Shown here: piece after piece, positions 53,790-64,000 of the stretch
Layout of the letters: every line of letters begins with the position of its first letter
Numbering within the stretch: the first letter of the stretch is position 1
Source: Antedon mediterranea
Taxonomy: Eukaryota; Echinodermata; Crinoidea; Comatulida; Antedonidae
Length of the DNA stretch: 64,000 nucleotides
Assembly: GCF_964355755.1 (NCBI RefSeq)
Contig: NC_092675.1
Location: 811,001 to 875,000, forward strand
Reading direction: 5' to 3'
Notes under the pieces: generated by a model
Databases searched by the model: none
The model's input: the letters and a program-made list of their open reading frames with translations, nothing else
Told to the model about the DNA's origin: nothing
Made by a program: the position numbers and the translations under genes

Positions 53790-56700
53790 GTAGAGTGCCT
53801 AACCTACAGTCAGTTTCTTCTGAGGACGATTATTAATAATACTGTACATTTAGAACACCAACTTTAGGTAATTATATTAAAATGCCATGTCACAAGTACA
53901 GGTTTTGGTATTATAAAATAAACAAAATACATTGATGATAATAACAATATTATTGTAATCACATAATTATGCTAAGAAATTCTTTCTTTACAATAATATT
54001 TTCGGTAATCTCTTGTATGTGTTTCTTAATCCTTATTGTGCTCCTATTAATTACTCCCTATTTCACACTGTCTTCTCATCATGTAATGAGAATTTCCCAA
54101 GACAGCCAATCACTACAACCATTAGACCTAACTGTTAGAATTTCATATCTATCAATTAAAATGGATTACTGTAGCCCAGTTATCATTTAAGATCTCATTA
54201 ATTGCGCTGTACATGAGATACATCTTCACCAATCAGCTAATGGTCACTTGACCAGTAGCCAATAACCATGTAGTAGGTCACTGTTTAATTTATATCAAGT
54301 AATACAGTATTGCTTAATAATAGTTACTACATTGTTCTGTTTTAAATCATGTTAGCAAGTGTTATCATTGCTAGTAATCCATCACCTGAACAATCATCCA
54401 ATGGTCACTTCTTCCCACAGTCATTCACTTTAGGTGTTTTATTGGCCAGATTAATGTAAAAGTTTGTCGGGTAACAATTTCATAGGATGATTCATCACTC
54501 AATTGGTCAACAGATTTGTTCACTCATTTGTTAATCCAATCGTCAATTTGATATCCTTTTTCAGGGGTGCTAACTAAAATGACCCTCAGTCTGGGGGAAC
54601 AAGATATAGCCTGGGGGATAGTAGCTATGGCATATTTTGTCTACAAAGCAAATGATAACACAGCAGGCTACTTTAATGTAACACTGTCCTTGCCGCTTGT
54701 CACTTACATGGCCAAAATGAAGCTGGTTGTTTTTCCATTCAAAGATATTATTTTTGAAATAATTTTTAGTTACAAGTACAGTAAGAATAAAACAACCAAG
54801 AAAAAATTTAAAAAATGTTTATATAAGATAGAAAAGATGCCACAGCCTTTTAGTGCAGAAACACAATTTTAGAAAACAGGATTTACCAGGATAAACCAAC
54901 AATTAGCCTGTGCTCTCTTGATAGAAAGCTATGATATGAAAAGATTGAGCTACTTGAATATAATGGTGGTCTTTAATTAGGATTGGTCTCTCAATGTTTT
55001 AGTTCGAGGAAACTTTATAAAATAAATTCTTCAACAAATTACTTTACTTTGCTATGAACATACATTTAATAGTCTTCATTATTACTTAGTTTTTTAACTC
55101 AGAATTTATAATAAGGTAATTGTTACTTGATGAATTCTGTTTGTAAATCTCAATTTATAATAAGGTAATTGTTACTTGATGAATTCTGTTTGTAAATCTC
55201 AAATTATAATTTCATAAATACATTTTTTAAATTGAATAAAGTTTTTTTGCTTTTGATTTTTTTTGATTGACATTTGTCAGTTTTTAAAAAAGGTTTAAAA
55301 TACTGTTTATTTACTGTAAAAAAAAGTTATCATTACTATAAATACTTACAGTACTAGGAATGTTTTACTTGACACGGAAACTGCATTGTCGGAAGGAATT
55401 AATGAAGCAATAAATTATTCGTATTAATTAATTAGTATTTAACTTTCTTTCCTTATCATCTTTCCTGTTCATACACATGATCAAAGGCTAGAGTGTCATG
55501 GGAACAAATCATAAAAGAGCATTACATGATTTGAACTAATTACATTCATACATTATAATGTTGTTATAGCACTTTTATTATTGACATGCGCAGAACACAT
55601 TATTCGACTCTGTACATTATTTTTTTCAAAAAATTGTCAAATTTTAACCTTTTTGTTTTTCGATAAAATGGGTTACTATAGCATAATTGACATGTGTAGA
55701 AAACATTTGCACATATTTATTATGCTACAGTATAGTAACCAGTTTTATAAATAAAAAAGGTCGTAAATTGGCCATTTTTCGAAAATTTCCCGGTACTAAT
55801 ACACTGATATACAACTGATCCGGATTTAAAATCGTTTCTCTAAGAATTTTGTCAGATGAGAATGTAACATCTTAGAAGCAATATATTTGGTATGCTACCA
55901 ATTGTTTGTGAGGTGGTTTCCCGAATGATCGTAAAATCAAAACGGTACTGGGTATGACCAACTAGCGTTCTTTTCACCAACTAGTCATCCATTCATAGAA
56001 GTACTGATGTAGTAGTCTATCTGTAGGGTGACCATAGAATGTGATCCGAGACATAACTAACTACGACTTTTAGTTGATAGAAGATTGAAACAATTTTTGT
56101 TAAGAAGAGTTGTACTGTATGTGGATGTTTAATGAAATTATGCCAATAATGTTACATACTGGGCATTATAGTATGTTTGTTAGTATAAACAATTTTGAGT
56201 TAATAAGATATACTGTAAGGAAGAATAGCAAAGAGACTATGGAGCGGCTATTCCTAAATATACAATACTAAGTAGTTTTAAATTATAAATTTTAGGCGAT
56301 CTTGTCAAAGGTCAAGTGCCTATAGCCTGCCACGTTTCGAATATTCAATATTGAACTTGATCTGCCGTGGTTCCATGGTATCTTTATATGAAAATGGTAG
56401 AGTGGATAGAAAATAATTAATTAAAAATTTACCTTAAAATGGTTTTGAACTGAACCGGTGGATGTCTTGTCATTGTATGGTTTTAGTTTAAAAAATGTAA
56501 TTCAATAATATTTGTTTATTAATATAATTTGTCCATTTTCATTATAATATTCTAGGTATTATAGATGCAGATTTGAACCTAAACCAACTAAGCATAACAT
56601 GTTTGAATATGCGGCATCAAACAGGATATCTATGACATCACACCTCCAGTGACTCTGTCGTCAGTAATGCGCTCCACTTGGCCAAGGAACTAAGGAAGTG

Positions 56701-57430
56701 TCTCAACTTTAATACATACGGTATACACACACACATCTAGACACTTGCTGCATATGAGGCTTCTTTATTGACCCAAGTGCAAATGAAACGTATGTATGTT
56801 ATTATATGACGTTGTACATTTTGTGGGTTTTAATGTTCTTTACATGTTTTTGTCTTCTTATTTCTATTACGTTGGGAATTTAATCATTGGTTAATGATTC
56901 TTTCGGTAAGTACAAATTTTATAGCATTTTTTAAGCAACCATATATTTTTTTTTAAGTTTATATATTTTTCAAGAAATGAACAATTATGTAATTCTATGT
57001 TTTTTTTAAATATAAAAATGATTGTTTATTTTCCACATTAAATATAAATTAATTATTTAAAATATTTTAAGTTAGAATTCATAGAATCTATGGTAACAAT
57101 TTTATAGATCAAAATTGATAACTTAATAACTTGTAATTGTTAAAAAAGTTTCAGAGGTTTCTTGATTAAAATGTAATTCAGAAACTGCCATGTTTTAATA
57201 TTTTATGTCATTTCTTAATTTTTAAAAATACACATACAAATAAATGAATGAATTTACCTCTAAATGTTTCATGACAGATAGACAAGGTAGACAAATTTAA
57301 TAATAAGCTTAAATACATGATTTAATGTGCAGAGGTTGTAGACATGACATGTGTAAAGTTATGATTTATTGGTTGAAACAGACTATTTATTGAATTTCAT
57401 TTTATTAAGTTTATCAAAGTGAATACTGAA
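53790..57430. other. Gene-free region; 48-bp tandem duplication at 55108-55205
   Basis: No supportable gene. A 101-codon open frame at 54567-54872 has no family features and Lys-rich low-complexity ends. At 55108-55205 a block starting ttataataaggtaattgtta is present twice in tandem. A CpG-bearing stretch at 56620-56710 (ccagtgactctgtcgtcagt) stands out from its AT-rich surroundings but has no open frame. Confidence 0.55.
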
Positions 57431-57517
57431 TATTACTACAGTACAATCAAAGCACAAGGTTTTAGTGCAGTATTATGCGTATTTGACTGCAGCAGCAGAT
57501 CTAGCTCCTAAAACTCC

Positions 57518-57596
57518 TTACTGTTTATATGTGAGCAGTGAGAGTAGATCATTGCCAGGTGCTTGAGTGACCAGCCAAATACGCTTCATGTGTTTC
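57518..57596 (-). CDS. Candidate terminal exon of an unidentified gene
   Basis: After a good acceptor (pyrimidine run, ttttttag) the minus strand reads GKHMKRIWLVTQAPGNDL, then LSLLTYKQ and a stop (phase 2 start). TTTATT at 57388 and 57363 on the plus strand would supply polyadenylation signals about 130 bp downstream. I do not recognise the protein. A possible first exon with a GTAAGA donor lies at 58200-58240 on the same strand, but its phase does not join directly, so further exons would be needed. This may be chance. Confidence 0.3.
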
Positions 57597-58059
57597 CTAA
57601 AAAGGAAAATAAAATTAACTTTTGCTTATTCGCCTTAACAACATAGAATTTAATTAACTTTGTAATTTCATTTATCAATTGTCACAAGTCATAATATGCA
57701 AATTATACTATACAATAGATTGCTTTGTAGTGTGGACAGACTATAAAGTATAAAACCTAATAATGAGGTCATAAAATACAATAATAATACAGTTATTTAT
57801 AAAATGTACGGACATTTTTTTTTTTAATTTAAAAAATGTAATAATTTTTTGCTGATAATATTATTGAATGGTTTCATTATTAATATCAAAGATTAACATT
57901 TTATACACAAACAGTGGACTTAGTAATTTTAAACTTTTTCCATGAGTTTCTAATGACGTTTCTGAATTTTTTTAAATTATTTGTAGTTTTTACTGATATT
58001 CAAATTCAGTTTAGATGTCTAAAGTCTAATTAATGAGCTTTCGTTTTTGCGACGACCAA

Positions 58060-58270
58060 CAACCAACGAGTTAACTACATCATGTTAATTTACTCTGCGC
58101 ATGCAGGGAATTTGGGACGTGCTTCCTCGCTATATCCCTTGATACGGTCTTGGTGTTTCTAGGTGCGGGCGTTGGATGACGACACTACAGTTGACTTGTT
58201 CTTACAGACGAGGTCGTCATTCGTGGCAAAGCAGCTCATGTTTCTTCAGTTACATTTGTCATGGTTGAGT
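58060..58270. promoter_or_regulatory. CpG-bearing island, possible promoter or exon
   Basis: This segment is clearly less AT-rich than its surroundings, with several CpGs and an NRF1-like ctgcgcatgcag at 58097. On the minus strand a short frame, MSCFATNDDLV, runs into gtaaga. On the plus strand an acceptor (cttgttcttacag) precedes DEVVIRGKAAHVSSVTFVM. Neither is proven. Confidence 0.35.
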
Positions 58271-58914
58271 GCTTTTTATAGACACAGTATAGTTGATTTA
58301 TTTACACGTTAAACATAATACATTTTTTAGAATCTATAATTTTAAATGAAATCATCCTATTGTCTCTCAATGACTTTTGTATCTTGCGTATTCATGGTAA
58401 ATGATTATGCTCAAATAAATTCATGTTCTGCTTTAATTAATGTGGATTTAATCTGTTTTCAATTACTTTGAAGTGATTATGATGCAGACTTAGCACATTG
58501 AAAGTACAGGACAGTACATTAATATCTAGAACTCTGCAATAGTTTAAATGGAAGCACTTTGTCAACTTAGTATCAACATCACTTTAAAGAGTTGTATTGT
58601 ACTTCAAATTATATGGGCTTTGTTTATTCATTCATTTCTTTTTTTTAAATTATTATTATTATTTATTTCATATTTCATGGTACCAAAAATAGGACCGACG
58701 CAGCAGTAACACACACAAAATAAATAGAAATTAATTTCTACCAAGGACGTAATTTCATCCATATTGTGTCCGTGTATTTTTACGATATCCCAAAAAGTTT
58801 TTCTCTGTACAGTAAAAAACAATACTTGGGTGGTTTCTATGTTGAAATTAGGTAGAGTTGAAGACTCTTAAAGTTAGTAGGGTTTTCCTGCTGATCTCCA
58901 CACAGAACAATTAC

Positions 58915-59215
58915 TGTGAGTGAGTGGCCGAGGGGTTAAGACAGTAGAACCGTAATTACGTAGCCATAACATCGGCAGGGGTTCGAGACTCACTCACTCC
59001 ATGGTTCTGGTGGTAGAACGAGTCTTCTCGGATAAGGACTATAAACCGTAGGTCCAGTGTACACATCTAGCTCGTGTGCACTTTAAAGAACCTAGTACAT
59101 CTTTCGAGACGAGTAGGGGGTTACCCCGGTGTATTAGTACATCACAGCCACTGATCACCAACTGGGCCCTCTGGGAGACCAGTCTTTGACTGAAGAGGTT
59201 ACCCAGTATAAATAT
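58915..59215 (+). mobile_element. tRNA-derived SINE with conserved body
   Basis: gtggccgaggggttaagaca (box A of Ser/Leu tRNA type) and caggggttcgagactcactc (box B) are followed by a body with cggataaggactataaaccg, taggtccagtgtac and gtgcactttaaagaacct. Similar bodies are widespread in marine invertebrate SINEs. The tRNA fold is incomplete, so it is not a tRNA gene. Confidence 0.8.
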
Positions 59216-59219
59216 AAAT

Positions 59220-60305
59220 ATCAATTCAATATATCCTTAATAATAATAATGATATTTATTCGGCTATGTTTTACATTTCATCTTGCCAGGAACAAGAGTA
59301 TCAAATTAAATGAAATAGGTTATTGCTGTATACTGCAAAGATTATTTATTATGAAATTCCAATCTAATAAACAAACAGATTAAGTCTAGTCTTTTAAGTT
59401 TATACTCGATGTAAAGAGTGTACCTATTTCACCAAATAAATTATTAAAGCATATATTATATTGAAATGAATTTTGCATGAGTAGTACGGCCATTGGGGAT
59501 TTGCTATCTTGATCATTTCTAATGAATATTGCAACCAAAAGATTTTCCGTGTAGGAAACCTGTCAAATGTTTATGACAATGAAAAATGTTTGTTGAAAAT
59601 GAGATCTTCTATATTTCAGTATTATTAGAACTCACCATCTGCTCTGGCAATTTACTCCAGTGAACTTCTCTTCAACTATTCTAATTTAACACATGGTTTG
59701 TGTATTATCATAACAAGTTTTCTGTTTAGTGTCTCTACAAAAACTAATTTATTTGATTAGGCATTTTTTTATATTTAATTTGAGTCATTTATAATACTGT
59801 TAATTTTCGTAATGTAAAAGTCTCTGTTTGAACAAAGAACATTGATACTTTATTTACAAAAGAGGAATTAAGCTACAATCTAAAAATGGAATGTAACAAA
59901 AGATTTTTGATGAAAAGATTAGATTAAACAAGACAAGACAAGGGAATTCCCCTAAAATATAAGAAACAATGAATAAACATTTTCCATTTAAAATATATAG
60001 CCATTTGTTTTCACAGCCTTATTTCTTTGAGATGTGTTAATGTGTGATTTTCAAACTATATAATGTAGTATCTCCTAACTGAATAAAATAATTTTATTTT
60101 CACACTATCAAAATAATTGCGACTATTTGAAATTTTCTCATCAAAAAAAAAAAATTTCTTACAAAAAATACCACTCGACTTTTTCAATTTTAATTATTCT
60201 TTCTTTAAAAATAATGATTTATTCAATCAATTATTGTTGTTTAACAATTAGTAGTAAACAGTTTGTGTAACTTAAATATATTGTAGTCGGCCTACTGTAC
60301 AAAAC
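59220..60305. other. AT-rich, no gene seen
   Basis: Only homopolymer runs and AT-rich sequence; nothing I can assign. Confidence 0.6.
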
Positions 60306-60308
60306 AAA

Positions 60309-60765
60309 AATGTAATCCTAAACTACTGTACATATTCCGGGGTAGGGGGGGGGGGCCTTACTCTCTAGATATCGTTGCATGTAATCCTAAACTACTGTAC
60401 ATATTCCGGGGTAGGGGGGCCTTACTCTCTAGATATCGTTGCATGTAATCCCAAACTACTGTACATATTCCGGGGTAGGGGGGCCTTACTCTCTAGATAT
60501 CGTTGCATGTAATCCCAAACTACTGTACATATTCCGGGGTAGGGGGGCCTTACTCTCTAGATATCGTTGCATGTAATCCCAAACTACTGTACATATTCCG
60601 GGGTAGGGGGGGCCTTACTCTCTAGATATCGTTGCATGTAATCCCAAACTACTGTACATATTCCGGGGTAGAGGGGCCTTACTCTCTAGATATCGTTGCA
60701 TGTAATCCTAAACTACTGTACATATTCCGGGGTAGGGGGCCCTTACTCCCTAGATATCGTTGAGA
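60309..60765. repeat. About 65-bp GC-richer minisatellite, 7 copies
   Basis: Each unit contains catgtaatcctaaactactg, tacatattccggggtagggg, a G run of variable length, ccttactctctagatatcgt and tg. Differences are mainly G-run length and a C/T change in aatcc(t/c)aaac. The unit is far more GC-rich than the surrounding DNA. Confidence 0.95.
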
Positions 60766-60990
60766 CCCACCGTACTGTAAACAACATTTCTAATTTCCCA
60801 GCCACAGACAAACATACAGTACTCGCTATCAAACAATTTGCCAAACAATATTTATCATGAAGAAAGAATGTTTCAAACATTATTCAATGATAAATTGATG
60901 GTATTTAATATACACAGACTATTTTGAAAGCCAAAACAAAAAACATTGTTTATTGAACAAGTCTATACAGACTAATCTACATACATCTCA

Positions 60991-61131
60991 GACTCTTTTC
61001 TCGCAGATGTGCTTTGGGGTTTGAGCATGTCCAGTTCGAGTTTAGTACTATAAGCTTTCGTGTGATACAGTTTCCCAATGCTTCCGTCCTCTTTGATTAT
61101 AACTGCCTAAAGACGTGGCGCGAAAATACCA
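60991..61131 (+). repeat. Diverged copy of the 42559-42681 block
   Basis: Shared features in order: gactctttt, gctttggggt, gcatgtccagttcgag, ataagct, and gattataactgcctaaagac followed by gtggcgcgaaaa. The last motif fits an E2F-type GCGCGAAA. The function is unknown; the pair may be mobile-element ends. Confidence 0.65.
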
Positions 61132-61683
61132 TGCAAGCTCAATAGAGTATCCTAAGCACAATTGACATTAGTAATATAAATTGGCTATGAATTCTATAGT
61201 AGTGTGGTACTCACTCTTAAAGTACCGGTTTACATCAAAGCTTTTTTTTTCATAATCCCCTCAATTACTGATTTGTTCTACACCATTGGATTTTCTTCTT
61301 CTCATTTCTCTTTTTCTACTTTTCCTTGTACATTGCAATCATTAGGATTCGATGTTGAGAATACTACATAATGTATATATTCCTTTCTATGCTTGTCTTT
61401 AGGCAGTCAGATATGCTGAAGGGGCTTGATTGTTTTTACACCAGTAATTTTATCGATTTAGAGTACATAGGGTTTTGAGTAGGCTTGAGAAATAAATTTG
61501 CTACACTGTGTGCACTTTATTTCAGTCAATTGTTAGGTCATTGATGTATCTCATATAAAATTACATTCAACCTGGATTGACATTCATGCAGTTTACAATA
61601 TTTACTGTAATATTATAACTCATCTGACTGTATCTTATGCTATTTCAGTTAATTGGGTTTCAGTATTAGTTTTATTGCATGGT

Positions 61684-61740
61684 ACAAGTTCTATTCAATG
61701 GTTCTATTCAATGGTTCTATTCAATGGTTCTATTACACTG
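61684..61740. repeat. 14-bp tandem repeat, about 4 copies
   Basis: The unit ttctattcaatggt repeats in exact register between 61688 and 61732. Confidence 0.9.
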
Positions 61741-62361
61741 CAGATCATTGTTGTAAACATTTTTTTATTTGGTGCTTTGTAATGAATGTTTGTATTCATT
61801 AATAATTAACACTCATGCAACTCATACACTAACAACACCAAAATATCCACAGTGCCTTGGTGGCAGTTTTCAAATATAGATTAAAACAGTAATTTTGATA
61901 ATCCATGTGTATGGCTGCGTGACGTGCAGTAGGAAAAATCTGTATTTTTAAACAACCATACAAACTGTCTACTTTATAGATAACCTTTCCCCTTTCCCTC
62001 ACTTTCACCTTCAATGATTTCATTTTAGGAAATGAGTTAGGATGAGTCTAATGAGTTTCAATAATTAGATAATCAATTATTTGATGATTAAGCTTGTTAT
62101 CTTAAGGGGTTAAGGAAACTGATGTGCAGGACCTACATGTACACATGCTAATTCAAAATTTATCTTTCATTTATTTGTGTGACATGTCAACAAGGTTACA
62201 TAAAGATTTATTTTTATGTAATGTCTTTATTCGAGTGATTTATACATTATGGTTTAGTTAAAATATTCATCATAATAGTTAATATTTATGTTTATTTAAT
62301 GCCTAGAAAAAGTGTATATTTCATGGGTGGGCATATGATGTTAGAATAGTACATTATTGTA

Positions 62362-63188
62362 GGGCCTGTTTCTATTGAAAAATAAAAAAAGAACGGTTTT
62401 TTGGAAACCGGTTTCGGCTGTTGTTTATAAATAAAGATCGCGTTGCAGCTCAATTTTTACTCCAATAAAACCGGTTTTTGTCCATGTGCGTTCGTTATGA
62501 ATGACATCATTATATACACCACAATGCAGTTCGTTAGGCGGAAGCGTGATTGGATCGAGGTCATGTTTACTTTTTTTCGCATAAGCGCGATCCCCAAGAA
62601 ATAGCATCCATTTCATCATAGAAGGGGGAATTATTACCTGAAACGTTATTGTGGTCCTTGGTTAAAGTATAGGTACTATGATTGGCCTCTGATATTGTCA
62701 AGTTGAACTCGTCTAGCTTTCACACGCTTTACAATATTCTTAAAAACATGTAGGCCTTGGGCCTACGTGAGTCTTTCTTCCGACTCCCGACAAGTCCCCT
62801 CATCTTCTTCCCTTCACATATTTTTTACAAACCTCGTAATGGCATCGGTCAACATTTTTTAGTTAAATAAAATACTCACTATCTAGAGAAATAAAGGTTT
62901 GACTGCGAGTTGACCGCAATCGTCCCAGTGCAGCAGACTGGAGAGTTCAGTATTTGGGGTCAAATTGAGACCGCGATTGTGTTGCAGCTAAAATTTGCTC
63001 CACGGAAACCGGTTTCAGAACGGTTCTTTGCGATCGAGACCGCAATCAATTGGGGTTTTTGAAACCGTTTTTAAGATCGGTTCTTTTTTGTGGTTTTTTG
63101 TGGGGACCCATTTCTGCTGGCAAGAAAAAACGGTTCTTGAAAAGAACGGTATTCAAAACCGTATTCTCTGCTCTATAGAAACAGGCCC
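62362..63188. mobile_element. Non-autonomous DNA transposon, 827 bp, with terminal inverted repeats
   Basis: The ends GGGCCTGTTTCTAT and ATAGAAACAGGCCC are perfect inverted copies. GTA is present directly outside both ends, a possible 3-bp target-site duplication. Subterminal blocks with aagaacggtttt and aaccggttt occur on both sides in inverted and direct form. No transposase is encoded. The family could be PIF/Harbinger-like, but this is uncertain. Confidence 0.82.
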
Positions 63189-64000
63189 GTAGAGGGATGT
63201 TCAAAAAACTTGTTATTCTTTCATATCTTTTCATCTGGAGAACATGGGCTAGTTGTTAGTTTATCCAGGTAGACTACCAATACCACCACCATTGATTACA
63301 AAAGATTACATAATAGATATGGTTTGTTTTAGTACATCAGTATTGTAGTAAAGGAAATAATTTAAATAAAAAATACTAAAAACAGAACACTCAGGATACT
63401 TATTCCAACCCGACACTTTTTTCCCAGCATTGCCACGCCCTTTGGTGTGCCAATGTCTTTAGGAGCAAGCGTGAGGAGTACATTACATAAATTGTTACTA
63501 TTTGAAGTTCTCAGGTTATTTTTAAAAATTAGTTAAGCAAATTATATTTTTGCTAAGCCAGTTTGATCAATCTGACCTTGAAACCTTTTGACATTATTAA
63601 ATTGATCATCTTTGTCACATACACTACTGAAACCAACTATACAATCAGTTATAGTTTAATTTCAACCTGTATTTATAAGATATACTGTACTAGGTTTTTA
63701 ATTTTGGTTATCATAGATAATCTTGTTGTTTGTCCTTGTGATTATCTCATGAATTCAAATAGATAATAATGAGGTGTACTGCAGTATTATAAAACATAAT
63801 TCAGAATTAAATACATGGTAATTTGTATGATTGACCAAACATAACCCTTTAAGCTACCGTATCGGTGCCGACCAATTTCAATAGATTCATACCAGGCGTC
63901 AAATTCATACAACGTGCCGAATGAAGCACACATTGTGTACATTCATGTGCGGCAAAGCGGAACCACTTTTCACAGCCTACTAATCCCTTAAGCGCGCTAT
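63189..64000. other. No gene seen at right edge
   Basis: AT-rich to 63840, then a CpG-bearing stretch (accgtatcggtgccgaccaa, aagcgcgctat) at the window edge that may be the start of a repeat or promoter. Nothing can be assigned. Confidence 0.5.

Noticed and set aside
54567-54872. 101-codon open frame
   Set aside because: No domain, no signal or coiled-coil pattern of weight, Lys-rich low complexity; expected by chance in AT-rich DNA of this length.
58915-58990. tRNA-Ser/Leu-like gene
   Set aside because: Promoter boxes present but the cloverleaf does not close; conserved SINE body downstream.
60309-60765. CRISPR-like array
   Set aside because: The 65-bp units are near-identical over their whole length, with no variable spacers.

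Overview
The window reads as nuclear DNA from a marine invertebrate deuterostome, most likely an echinoderm. Evidence: genes split by GT-AG introns, AT-rich intergenic DNA, many LINE, SINE and MITE remnants, a strongly over-represented TAGGCCTA palindrome, intronless tandem class A GPCRs of the kind expanded in echinoderms, and a very large CUB/sushi/EGF/HYR mosaic gene. The species assignment is an inference.

Layout. (1) 253-30774, minus strand: one large secreted mosaic protein gene. I resolved 37 coding exons by splice sites, and every exon-exon phase is consistent (about 2,020 residues visible). Domain order: signal peptide, C-type lectin, LDL-receptor A, three CUB, four sushi, two EGF, three sushi, a Gly/Trp-rich Cys-framed exon, a sushi, two EGF, a Ser/Thr-rich stalk, an EGF, a basic furin-like site, HYR, a sushi-like domain, a conserved SVEP1-like linker and two ephrin-receptor-like Cys-rich modules. 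The gene runs off the left edge. (2) 5520-14521, plus strand: three intronless rhodopsin-like GPCR genes lie in tandem inside the 11.6-kb intron between exons 30 and 31 of that gene, on the opposite strand. (3) 32192-34432, plus strand: a six-exon secreted Cu/Zn superoxide dismutase with all metal ligands, followed by tandem duplications of its 3' flank and a degenerate but still open copy of its last exon at 39327-39428. (4) 36410-38090: a 5'-truncated LINE with a reverse transcriptase domain, then a tRNA-like SINE. (5) 39629-42115, minus strand: a four-exon gene for an unusual protein, with an N-terminal SKICH domain (as in NDP52/TAX1BP1/CALCOCO1), acidic linkers holding several LIR-like motifs, a short helical segment and an RGG-rich C-terminus. 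(6) 42690-44228: a second LINE 3' end. (7) 44.2-64 kb: no convincing multi-exon gene. It holds three large minisatellite arrays (21, 32/37 and about 65 bp units), SINEs, foldback elements, an 827-bp terminal-inverted-repeat element, and one weak candidate terminal exon at 57518-57596.

How the genes relate: the mosaic gene and the SOD gene are head to head (about 1.4 kb between start codons), and both products are predicted to be secreted. The GPCR cluster shares no obvious function with its host gene; its placement may matter for transcription. Most of the rest is repeat-driven structure. The strongest candidates for something undescribed are the SKICH-LIR-RGG protein, the Gly/Trp-rich exon in the mosaic protein, and the nested GPCR cluster.
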